Below are positions 48,280 through 58,736 of a stretch of DNA of 64,000 nt, in pieces. This DNA comes from Populus alba. Taxonomy: Eukaryota > Streptophyta > Magnoliopsida > Malpighiales > Salicaceae. Under the pieces are notes generated by a model. That model was given only the letters and a program-made list of their open reading frames with translations, searched no databases and was not told the origin of the DNA. The translations under genes and the position numbers were made by a program. Location: NCBI RefSeq assembly GCF_005239225.2, contig NC_133284.1:7469770-7533769 (forward strand). Reading direction: 5' to 3'. Position 1 is the stretch's first letter. Every line of letters begins with the position of its first letter.

Positions 48280-48990
48280 TGTACTCTAGAAGCTTGTCTT
48301 CGTTTCGGCCTAGGCCCTTTTCTTTCTAGAAAAAAAAAGATTTCTTCATCAAATTACTGGATGATTTTAGTAACTACCCAAGAAAAATCATATCCAAAAC
48401 TTGCGCCATTTTCATACGCCGCAGGCTATAATAGCCGGGTTTATTTTATTGTATTCCCGAATAGGACCATAAAAGTGTTAGCCCGAAGAGAAACCAGCTC
48501 GAAGCCTCAAAGTTAATAGCAGCGACGGTCCATAAGCCACTTGGGCTGAAGGATAGCACGCTTACAGGTCCAATGCCTCCTGATTTTTGTGGGTAGGTTG
48601 GAAGAGTATGGGTCTGTCAAATATTTTATGTTTTGCAGTGATGCTAAAATATTGTTTATTATTATTTTTTTAAATTTAGTTTTTTTATTATTTTGACATA
48701 CTGGTATTAAAAATAAATTTTATCATAAATATATGAATTTGTAGTATAAAAGATCAATTATAAACCTAGTGATGCAATAATCTTGAAGGAAAGTCGCACA
48801 AAAATATCTAGAGGTAAATTATTTGAAAAACTATTCACGCAGCTATGTTCATGCACAGTTGATAATTATTCTATGCGTGGTTCTGGATTCCTCGAGGCCT
48901 CCCAAAGCTGTCCGTCGTTTTGTTTCATTTTCATTTCACTTAAAACAACGTCAAGGAAAACAAAAACCAACGTGTCCTAAAACTAAACCT
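48280..48990. other. Intergenic DNA before the oleosin promoter
   Basis: A GC-richer patch at about 48380-48620 has no recognised coding content, followed by AT-rich DNA. Short open frames at 48783-48980 lack motifs. Confidence 0.35.
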
Positions 48991-48999
48991 TTCGGGTTG

Positions 49000-49100
49000 C
49001 ATGCAACCCTTGCGTGCCAATCTCCTCAACACGTGCCTCGTGTCTCTTTGGCACGTGCCTACCCTTTGGGACCCACCTTATTGGCCTTCTCTCTTTAAAA
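49000..49100 (+). promoter_or_regulatory. Seed-type oleosin promoter: RY motif, two G-boxes, TATA-like
   Basis: An RY core CATGCA is at 49000-49005, and two CACGTG G-box/ABRE cores are at 49030-49035 and 49052-49057. A TATA-like TTTAAAA at 49094-49100 lies about 115 bp before the ATG. RY sites bind LEC2, FUS3 and ABI3; ABRE sites bind ABI5-type bZIPs. The combination is the classic arrangement of seed-maturation promoters. Confidence 0.75.
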
Positions 49101-49214
49101 CTCCACCCTCGCACACAAGGAAATCTCACGGTTCACAGCCATTTACAATATTCAAAGTAATCTCTTGGTAAAATTCTATTTGAATTGTAGACAATATCGT
49201 TGGATCCTGCATCA

Positions 49215-49718
49215 ATGGCTGAGCTTCATCAATCACAGCAAGCAGGGAAACATCCGACGTCCCAGCAAATAGTCAAGGCAACCACTGCTCTCACTGCTGG
49301 TGGATCTCTCTTAGTTCTCTCCGGCTTGACCCTTACTGCCACGGTCATTCTGTTGACCATAGCCACTCCATTGCTGGTCATATTCAGTCCAGTTATTGTT
49401 CCCGCTGTGATGACAGTTTCTCTCTTGCTTATGGGGTTCTTGGCCTCTGGTGGCTTTGGCGTGGCGGGAATTACTGCCATGTCATGGATCTATGGGTACG
49501 TACAGTTTTTCTTTCTTTCTCGGGGCCATGTTAAAAATAATAACAAATAAAAGGTACTGTCACGTAATGTTTTGAAATTGACCTGTGGAATTAGGTATGT
49601 TACTGGGAGGCATCCTCCAGGGGCAGACCAGCTGGAACAGGCACGCTTGAAGTTGGCTGGTAAGGCAAGGGAAATGAAAGACAGGGCTGAGCAGTTTGGG
49701 CATCAAGTCATTTCTTGA
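49215..49718 (+). CDS. Oleosin, low-molecular-weight type
   Basis: A structural protein of seed oil bodies, about 134 residues from two exons (49215-49495 and 49595-49718) with a GT-AG intron in a Gly codon. The order is a short polar N-terminus ([20 protein letters not shown]), then a long hydrophobic hairpin of about 70 residues with the proline knot [12 protein letters not shown] (P52, S58, P59, P63 in this numbering), then an amphipathic tail containing [20 protein letters not shown] and ending VIS. An in-frame TTG 15 nt upstream is not used; the ATG at 49215 is the first. The length fits the small L-type class of 14-16 kDa. An intron at this point is unusual for many angiosperm oleosins and deserves transcript support. 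AATAAA at 49977-49982 is the probable poly(A) signal. Confidence 0.93.
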
Positions 49719-49982
49719 AAAGACTCGCATGTGATGATCTCTCTTATACCTTCTTTCATGAAAAGAATGGTGATAATCTTCAAAGAAGTACAAGGTGGAG
49801 ATTGCAATGAAGGATCGATGTGAGTTTGTGTAGGAGCTGGAGTTAAATATATATTGGGCTGTACTCTTTAATTTTTAGTGTCGTTGTCATTTGCTTCTTG
49901 TTAATGAGTCTTTTAATTGTGTCCATCTTAAATTATTTGCTGTGTGCTTGTGTCTTGGTAATTTTTGAGTCTATGAAATAAA

Positions 49983-51520
49983 TGTTCTTATTTCTTAATT
50001 TCTATGGTATTTTGGTTTTAATTTACTGTACTAAATTTACCCTTTATATTTTCCTTTCTATTAGTGTCTTTAATGCAGAAGATATCCCTAGCAAATCAAT
50101 AGAATACTAGCATTTGGAACTCTTACCTTCGGGTTCAATAACATGACCATTGATATGAAATGATGCGAGAAATTAAATTATTTTCATACGGTAAGAAATT
50201 AAGCTGTTTTTTATTTTTTAAAAAATGTTATGATATATTAAAACAATATGGTCTGATTCTTTAAATTTAATATGAGAGCACGTCAATCCCGTACCTTCTC
50301 ATTTTCCAACAATTAATGAAAATGTACACGGGATTGAAAAATTATCTCCATCTATTGATCGAGCTTGGTGTGGGTCTCGGTCCAACCACTAGACCGAGCA
50401 GTGTGGCTGTCATGTCACTTGGGTTTGAGCCTTGACTGAACCACTAAACCAGACAGCTTGACAACCCGATCACATGGCTTGGGCCTTGGTCTAACCATAT
50501 GTTATCTCAAGGATCGGTGATAAGAAGTTCTTTCGTTGAAGACAACATATATTTTCGGTCCGAGAGGTGTTTTGTTGGAACTTGTTGTCATGGAATTAAG
50601 CGCTGGCAGACAAGCAATTGGGTGTGATATTTGCCTTCTCATCAAAGTTTATTTAAATATTTTGTGTTTCCTCTCCGGCTATATAAGCCATAATTTTGAA
50701 GGATTGTTATAATTAACATGTTATTTACGAATTATGAAACATCTTCTGTTATTTTTTTATATAAGAAAAAAGGCACGTAGGAGGTTGTTATACGGTACAA
50801 GCATGATGAATTTGTATGAGCTGCGACTCGATTTTTTATTACCGAAAGGAAGAATATATCAAATTATTATTTTTAATTTTATTTAATAAATTAAACTTTT
50901 ATATTATTTTCCGCATTCTTCATAATTAAGTTAAAAATTAAATATAAAATGATAATGAATCTAAATCTAAACAGTTTTTTTTGAATGGATGTTAAAAAGT
51001 AATTTAAAGTTATATTCAATAATTTATTTTTTTAAGGAATTGTAGAATTGAACTACTTTATTCGGAATCGTGATTTAAGAAAATAGTCACATGCCAATGC
51101 ATGCATGGCCTACACAGTAAAAGTAATAGTATTTATTCGTTATATTATAATTTAAAAAAAACTAACGAATATGAAATAGCGTTTTGTAGTTTTGTTTTAT
51201 CTTTTACGAAAATGGGCAAGCATGCCATTTGGATGACAAATAATTAAAGCGTCTCACTTATCTGCAGGCCAAGCTTTTTATATATAATTTCCTCCAATTC
51301 ATTGGAAAAAAAATTCTGAACGAGGGCATTTGAAAAAGACTCCCAATATAATTTGGTAATTATATATATATATAAGATCTAGCTGTTAAACATTTTGACA
51401 TACGGGGCTTAGTACTGTATCAATTTTTTTTTTTTTTTTTGGGCATACGGGTAAGTCAATTTTCTTCTAACATATAAAATGATATTACAACGGTCATACT
51501 CAAAATAAATTCAAGTTAAT
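49983..51520. other. Intergenic stretch after the oleosin gene
   Basis: AT-rich without recognised exons. A small patch at about 50350-50510 repeats loosely the idea of GTGTGGGTCTCGGTCCAACC (CTTGGGCCTTGGTCTAACC in the second copy), a short internal duplication. T-runs lie near 51424-51440. Confidence 0.4.
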
Positions 51521-51529
51521 TTAACAAAT

Positions 51530-52880
51530 TTATAATTCAAAATAACCCAAAAAAAAATAAAATAAAAAGTTCAAGACTCAATAATATAATATCAAAAGAC
51601 ATAATAATAATAAAACAGTGTTAGGTTGAGCTAATCTTCAAAACCAACAACTCTGGTCATGAGACCAAGATGACCATATAGAAGATAAAAAAAACCTTGA
51701 ACAAAATTACTAACCATCATAAAATAAAAAAAAATAGTAATCAAAATAATGAATACCAAATCTAATATAAAAAACTAATTAAAGAAAATAATGAGGGATT
51801 TAATTGAAAAGAAAAATAAATAACTAATAAGAACAAAAACTAGATAAAAAAACAAATGAAATAAAATGCCGATGGATAAGGTTGAAAGAAAAAAAAATTA
51901 AAAATGATAAAAAGAGAAATTAAAAAAAAAGGACTAAATTAAAAAAAAAATGAAATAAAATTTTGAGAGACAACATTGAAAGAAAAAAAAATCAAGAAAA
52001 GGATAAAAAAATAAAATAAAACCATTATTTTTTAAAAGAAAGAGGGTCATAATTGAATTTTTATTTCATTACTTTTTCTTATTAAAATAATATATATTTT
52101 TTTTATTTTTTAGTAAAATAAAAAATCAAGCGATTAGCTAATGAAAAATCATGTCAAAATCAATTGATTATTTTTTGATATCAAAATAACATCATTAATT
52201 TTTACTTCTTGCACAATAAAAAAATCCGATTAATCCCGGTAACCCAAATCATTCGACTTAACCCGTGATCTGGGACATGAAGAGGGTTGACTCTTTGACC
52301 GGGTTTTAAAAGCATGATAAAAAAAAAATAAGCATCAAATATGATATGAAAATTCAATGAAATTAATAATGAGAGATGAAATTACCAGAAAACAATTAAT
52401 TAAGAAAATAACTCAAAATAAAAGGATTTGTAATCATAAAAATAAGAATCAAATAAAAAATAATAATCAAATGATTAGAGATTAAATCGAAAAATAAAAT
52501 CCAATTAGAAAAAAAATTAAAATCAAAATAAATAGTACTAAAAAGAATAAGAATTAAATTTGATAAAAAAATTTAAAAAATTAAATGTCAAGGGATGAAA
52601 TTAAAAAACAAATAAATCAAACTCAATACAATTAAAAGATTGAGGACCATTATACAATTTTGCTAGGTCACTACACCTTCTAAGGTGGAGGAGAGAGAAA
52701 ATAGGGGAAGGAAAAAAATTATCATCGAAGCTTCACCATGCAACGGATACTGACACGCACTAACCCAATTGTGCAAAGGGTGGCATGATACTTCACACGC
52801 TGTCTCGGAAGGCAACTAATGACCTCCTAGAGACGCTGCACATATCACCTAAAAGTCGCAGGCTCCCCCCTCCTGCACAT
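51530..52880 (+). repeat. A-rich strand-biased repeat block 3 with flank
   Basis: A long A-dominated stretch with repeats of a loose GAGGGATTTAATTGAAAAG / GGGATGAAATTAAAAAAC motif. At 52230-52310 lies the phrase AACCCAAATCATTCGACTTA followed by ACCCGTGATCTGGGACATGA, related to the lead-in of the block at 34270. A GC-richer, repeat-like end follows at about 52640-52880. It is probably one degenerate non-coding LTR element. Confidence 0.5.
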
Positions 52881-53618
52881 GGCAGCCATTTTTTTATTTA
52901 TTGAAAGACCAAAAAGCCGGCCCTTGATCCCATGCAATAATTACAATAAAACCAAGGTAAAAAAAAAAAGGAATTACCCCTTGACCTTGGGGGGAAAAAA
53001 TGTTAATCTTAAAGGCGGTGCGGTAATTACATTATACAAAAAAAATATAAAAATCACGAAACCCCCTCCTTAGTTAAGCAAGCTGTGCTGTTTTTTTTTT
53101 AAGGGTATAAGTGTATTTACACTAGACAATAAAATGTGAAAATACAAATTTACCCCGTGTGTATATTAAATGCTTTAGTTTTTGAAAGGCAAATCAATAT
53201 TTTAGTGTGGATTGCACTTATCACAATCCGCAATAAAACAGTTTAGCTTTATATATGTATTAATTATATAACCGATAATTTATTCGGTGAAGATGGATAA
53301 AAACATGTAATTTTTGATTTCTTAACATGACAAGGAGTACACGTCTCAAATGAGAAACCAAACAGTTGACACTTGACAGTGATTGACATTAGCTACCCTC
53401 ACATTTTACACTCTAAAAGAAAAACATTAAATCACCGGTGGAAAATGGCCAAAGGAAATTAGGGCAAGAAGAAGAGAGGAAATACTATTCCAATCACTCA
53501 CTTTATTGCGGGTATCATTTTACCCACAAGATGATACCTTATTTAATTACTCTGAGCATACATTCGAATCTTGGCAAATATCACTTAACCCTCTCTCTTC
53601 GATTCATCAACAGTCACA
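52881..53618. other. Intergenic stretch, 3' side of the CCCH gene
   Basis: AT-rich, with A- and T-runs near 52963-52971 and 53091-53100. The part next to 53618 should include the 3' UTR of the minus-strand zinc-finger gene. No other gene was seen. Confidence 0.4.
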
Positions 53619-54371
53619 TCACTTCACCAGCTCTGAAATCCAATCAATGTGTGGCAATTCCATATCCAATTCACTGAATATCCCGCTTCTCTTAAGACCC
53701 CTGATTTCTTGATCATGATCGTTTTCATCAGCAATCTTTGAGTTTCTGAAACTATTCAAGAAATCTGAAACCCCATCAAAATAACTCCCACCATCCATCC
53801 TGATCGCCATAGGGGACCCCGACATTGGTTGTGACGTGGCACCATCTTCCCTGCTCGATCCAAAACCAAAGATCCCATTCTCATGACCATTCATTCGTGC
53901 CCTGTACACAAGAGGACACGTATATTTGTTCTGAGACCTGAGTTGCTCAGGTGCGTGAGCAAAAAAGCAAACCTTACGGTGGCAAAAACGTCCTGCATTG
54001 CATGCACGTGTTCGGTAACGTGAAGGATGAAGCCAATACTCGAAAACTCCATGAGCAAATTCGCATTCATCACCTTTAAGGCATTGTCCATTGCGAAATT
54101 CTGGGCATGCAATGGCCGTGTAGGGCACCTCTCTTGGGTCCCGACGTGTCGCCTTCTCGCTGCGGTGGGCGTAGGGGCACTCCGTCCAGTCGTGGCTGCG
54201 GGTTCTAGTGCATTTCTTGATCTTGTAAGCATACATTCGGAATTCATCGGTGCTGAAAAATTCATCATCAATGCTATCATATCGGGCTGGAGTTAGTTTC
54301 AGCACTGAAATTGGATTTTCACCTGAATTATAAAAATTTATGAGACGATTTGGATTCACTCCTTTCAACAT
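53619..54371 (-). CDS. Arginine-rich tandem CCCH zinc-finger protein (RR-TZF)
   Basis: An intronless gene for a 250-residue protein of the plant RR-TZF family (AtTZF1-6 type), RNA-binding regulators linked to processing bodies, ABA/GA balance, stress and seed programmes. An arginine-rich CHCH-like lead segment (about 48-80: [20 protein letters not shown]) precedes two fingers. Finger 1 is C89-X7-C97-X5-C103-X3-H107 and finger 2 is C124-X5-C130-X4-C135-X3-H139, exactly the family spacing. The linker [15 protein letters not shown] is typical. The C-terminus ends in [11 protein letters not shown], the usual acidic/aromatic tail. No ankyrin repeats are present, so it belongs with the short TZF4/5/6-like members. 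Its nearest neighbour, the oleosin gene, is also seed-linked, but co-function is speculation. The start is the first ATG of the frame. Confidence 0.93.
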   Translation of the reverse strand: MLKGVNPNRLINFYNSGENPISVLKLTPARYDSIDDEFFSTDEFRMYAYKIKKCTRTRSHDWTECPYAHRSEKATRRDPREVPYTAIACPEFRNGQCLKGDECEFAHGVFEYWLHPSRYRTRACNAGRFCHRKVCFFAHAPEQLRSQNKYTCPLVYRARMNGHENGIFGFGSSREDGATSQPMSGSPMAIRMDGGSYFDGVSDFLNSFRNSKIADENDHDQEIRGLKRSGIFSELDMELPHIDWISELVK

Positions 54372-54791
54372 TTTCTTGATGTTTTAAGGAAATGCTAGTG
54401 ATTTTACAAACTGCATGCAAGTGCAAGGGCTAGCTTCTAGGGTTTTCAAACCATAAACTATACATGGATTAAAATATACAAGTGAAAGTTCATGAGAAAA
54501 TAATTAATTTAGAAATATGTTTACAAGTATAGAGTGGCATGTAAGAAAAAGGAGAATTCAAGAGAAAAAATCAGACAAAATTAAGTCAGAAGTGGATATT
54601 TTTAACTTGAATTTCTTCATACTCTAAATAAACATGATAACTAATAGGATTGATCTAATTATAAAACCTAGGGAAGAAAATGTGGAAGAGAAGAGAAACA
54701 AGTAGAAAATCCATATGGATGATCAGAGAGAGACAGTTAAAGAGATGGGGGTTTCAAATATAGCAATGAAGAAGAGTGAGGAGTAAGGCTG

Positions 54792-54799
54792 TATTTATA
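54792..54799 (-). promoter_or_regulatory. Probable TATA box of the CCCH gene
   Basis: TATAAATA on the minus strand, about 420 bp before the ATG. It implies a leader near 390 nt, long but usual for intronless regulatory genes. Confidence 0.5.
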
Positions 54800-56500
54800 G
54801 AGCAATATTGAAGTGAACTACTCTTTCTTGAGTTAAAAGCTAACCATCACGAGTTACGCTTGAACTGACCAAATTTGTGACCTGTTTAGTCACCCTCTGT
54901 CAGACATTTGTTAGCTCGAGCTGATGACTATTTTGCTAGATTCAAGAACCACATGTCCTTCTGTTAATTAAAATTTTCTTGCAAGAGGGCCGGTGTCCTT
55001 TTCAGAAAAATAAAAAACAAAACAGAGAGAAAAGAGAACAGGTTAATTTCAGATCCATTAGCATGCATATAAACCCCCTCGAAGAAAGTTTTCTGTGCTT
55101 TCGAACCTTTTTCATTATCTTGCCATTTTCCTCTTCTCTAATTCAACAATACCAATGTTTAAAATCTAGATAGTATTAATTTCCCAACAAAATGCCAACT
55201 AAATTAGCCAGCCAGCCATTCTGCAATAGTTTTATTGCAATAAATTAATGAGCTAATATTAAAGAAAACCCACTGTGAACAAGTGCAAGAAATAATTAGT
55301 GCTTCCCGATTGCACCATAAAATTTCTCGAGAATTTAGCACCCCTCCTGTTTTAAAAACGTAAGCAGAAATGAAAAGGTGCCTAGTGAAATGCGGCAAAT
55401 TGCAATATATTGCATGACTATCCACACGTGTTGCTGAAAAGGAGCAAAGCATCGGAAACTAGCTGGAGAATGAGATTCTCTACTACGCGTGTTAAGAATT
55501 GGATCCCCATAGTGTACCATGTGTCTTGCTTTGGTAAGAGTTTCTTTCTTGTTAGCTAACCAAATGACAAATATATTAACAAACTTTTCTCTTCCATGTA
55601 ATTGTTGAAACATGAAAACTCTATGTTCAACTCTTTTTTTATTATGTATTTTAAATTAAATTATATGAGAATTATTTTGATTTAATTTTATTGACCAAGT
55701 AGATTAAAATAAAAAATCAAAAGTAAAGAAATGAATAAAATATTTCAAATTAATTCTGGTCAACTTATCAAATCTGTAACTTATACTAACTTAAACTAAG
55801 AGCTACTTGACCAATAATAATCCAAAACCCTCTAAAAAAAAAAAAACCTAACCATAAATGGTATATTTATGAAATAAAAATTGCTCCTACTTAACAAAAA
55901 AAAAAAAATCTAAGTTCCAAATTAAAATTTTACAAAGCCTATTTGTCAGATATATATAAAATAATAATAAAATATTACTCCTAGTATTTAGTTCATTGTT
56001 TTTATTCTTTTTTTTTTTTTGAAAATATAAAATGATTATTATAAATCCTCTCACAATGAATAATGTTTTTCCCTCCTCATTTAGTTTTTGTTAATATAGG
56101 AACTATGTGCTTCTATTGTGTGCAATTTATTGTAATTGTTTGTTTAAATTAATATAATTTTGATAATTTACAAGAGATCATGTAGATGCTTTGTGTTGTT
56201 TTGCTTGGAACATCAAATATACAAATGTAATAGCAATTCTTTTACCGTTGACCAAATTTATGGTCAATAGATGTCGTCTTGATAGAGTATTAGAAATAGA
56301 TTGAAATCTTATTCTAGCAAATTCTAAACAAAGTAAAAGTGACATTATGCTATGTGTGAGAAAATTATTGTGTTTGGACTGTGAATATAGACTCATTGCA
56401 CCATGGACCATATTATAGATATAGAGTGTTTGTACTGTGAACGACATTATAGCACCATGGAAGCATTGTCTTTGTTGTTTTTCAATTAAAAAATGTTATT
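54800..56500. other. Intergenic stretch
   Basis: The first part is promoter territory of the CCCH gene. The rest is AT-rich with A-runs near 55835-55847 and 55898-55908 and a T-run near 56010. No exon was recognised on either strand. Confidence 0.4.
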
Positions 56501-56519
56501 GAGGGCATTGTTTTTTATG

Positions 56520-57130
56520 TTTTCTATGCCAATAGGTGTTGAGTCTGGCTACCATTGCTCCCAACAGGTGCTGGGTCTGGCTTGGCAGTGAAACCCAACG
56601 CTATATGGTCTGGTTCGTTGCCGGACCTAAGATTATTAGATCCGGCTTTTAGCCAGACCCAAATATCTTCAATTTTTTTTCTCTTATTTTTTTCCATTCA
56701 GTAAAGAAAAAATACATTAATAAGATTTTTTTTTATATTATATAAAAGTTAGGTGATGATAATTTTTTTCATTTGAGGTTAGGTTGAATTATTTTTCTTC
56801 TTAGGATTAGGTTCTGCTACCATTAGAACTTAATAGTATTGGGTCTTGCTGGCTTTTCTCTTTTATTTTTTTTCACAATAAAAAGAAAATAAACTGATTG
56901 AATTTTTTTTTATATTGTATAAAAACTAGGTGATGATAATTTTGTTTTATTTAAAGTTGGGTTGGGTTAATTTTTTTTTTCCTCTTAGCATTGAGTTTTG
57001 CTGTCTAGCCAAACCCAATAGCTTTTGGATTTATTGACTGCTAGACCCAAGAATATTAAACCTCTCTTTGGAGCTAGATCCAATAGCATTATGTCTAGCA
57101 TTATCATCAAACCCAAGACACTTAATATAT
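56520..57130 (+). repeat. Tandem ~180-bp repeat with GGGTCTGGCT phrases
   Basis: Two similar units about 179 bp apart share a T-run, TTATATTATATAAAAGTTAG (TTATATTGTATAAAAACTAG in the second) and GTGATGATAATTTT. Between them are many variants of GGGTCTGGCT and its complement AGCCAGACCCAA, giving local inverted repeats. It is non-coding and probably part of a dispersed element. Confidence 0.6.
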
Positions 57131-58163
57131 TCTTTATACTCACCGATTATGGAGCGCGAACCAATATTCTTGTGTGTGTGTGTGTGTAGAGATAGACTTG
57201 GAATTTGCACACCAGCTATAAAATTAAAAGTAAATCTATGTAAATCTCTTGAAAATTGAATTTCACATATTATCCAAGGGCTCGATCAAATCGCTTTCTA
57301 AATTGAAGTCCTTAAATGGAAAATTAGGTAGATTCCTTATTATTTAAAAAAGGTGTCCGTGTGGTCACTAAACTTATGTTCTATTTGGCATTATATTTAT
57401 AAATTGATTTAAACTTTTTGGCCTTCATCATAAATATGCCTGGTTAAATACAATTTTGTACTAAAACTATTTCTAACTCTAAGCTAGAATTTCATTTCTA
57501 TAAAAAATTGAAACTTTTAGTTTTTAATTTATTAATTTTAGCTCATGCTATCATTAATGTTCAAAACATTAATTTCTTCTTTTCCTCTAGCGCACCCAAT
57601 TCTGGCATCCAGGTACGTAACAACCTCCTCTACTGCCAATCCCACCCCCCACCCACCCCTAAACCAAAAAAAAAAACGGCGACAAAGTTGTGAAGACCAT
57701 GAATAGGACATTGTTATTTTCTGAACCTCTCATATTACTCAATTTCATGATCAAAGCATTGCCATCAATTTCAATGCTCAAAAAATAACCAGCAAGAATT
57801 GCCACTCAAACTTTCCTAGGCAATATAAAACAGAACAAATTTTACCTTTAAGTTTCTAACTGAATGATCCACATTAGCTGATAATAGAATAACAAAATAA
57901 AAAACTATATATGAAAGGCAGTCCAATTCCGATTTTGAGTCTAATCCCATGAAATCAAAATTGATTCTTAGCAATCCTTAACACTTCATTGCACATGCAG
58001 AACAGGTGCAAGGAAATAACCCCAGCAGAAAAGAAAAACCTACAATTTCTTAGACTTCTACCCCCAAAAATAAAGCATGAAGCCTATATAAATGAACATG
58101 TTAAAAAACAAACAATACAAAATACGCAAGCTTTTGAAAATTAAGGAATAAAAAAATTACCAG
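57131..58163. other. Intergenic stretch with GT and C runs
   Basis: A short GT run lies at about 57170-57187 and a C-rich patch at 57642-57658. No coding content was recognised. Confidence 0.35.
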
Positions 58164-58410
58164 AAGTATAGAGTGGGTCTGGGATGATGATGGCTCAATC
58201 GGATTCTCCCACCTTTTGCTACCAAATTTTAAAGGATTTGTAGATCAGCAAACAAGAAAATCAGATCTGCATCAAATCTGCAGGGAAAGTGGTGGCTTAT
58301 GCAAGGTTGGAGGAGAAGATGCAGCAAAAAACAATTGAAGGAGAGATGGGTTGCGGTGTCTCGTCGTGCTTTGATGGGGAGACCAGTTTTGTCCAAGAAT
58401 CTCAACGGTA
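58164..58410 (-). other. Possible orphan first exon on the minus strand
   Basis: On the minus strand this GC-richer block ends in a consensus donor, CTTCTG|GTAATTTTT, at about 58163, and begins near a pyrimidine-rich stretch. It contains a 61-codon open frame without a known motif. It could be a 5' UTR exon of a non-coding or diverged transcript reading left. No downstream exon was identified. Confidence 0.2.
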
Positions 58411-58736
58411 ACAAGCAACCACAATTACATTGTTTGATTTACCTCATGACCAGCTTTTTCACGTGTTAAGCATCTTTGAGTTGATCAGCTTTATCATGGG
58501 GTCCATAAGCATAACCCCAGTTCAATTTTTAAATTAAACATTGATAAGAGGGAGTTTGGGAGAAACCGCACAAGCCACCACCCTCCCAAACACTTGATCA
58601 ACAGGAACATTATACGAAATAACAGAGACAAAAGGCAAGGTATGCAATTGAGCCCCGCAGTTAAATGCAAGAACAAATTAATAGATGGGAAAGCAAATTT
58701 TATTCCTCCTTGTCCATGCAAAAACACCACGTGTCT

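Noticed and set aside
49200..49214. Five extra residues at the oleosin N-terminus
   Set aside because: The upstream codon is TTG, not ATG. The first ATG at 49215 gives the usual oleosin start.
54027..54296. 89-residue plus-strand frame opposite the CCCH gene
   Set aside because: It is antisense to the conserved zinc-finger region, which shows clear family spacing on the other strand.
56178..56447. 89-residue minus-strand frame
   Set aside because: AT-rich chance frame without codon bias, motif or splice context.
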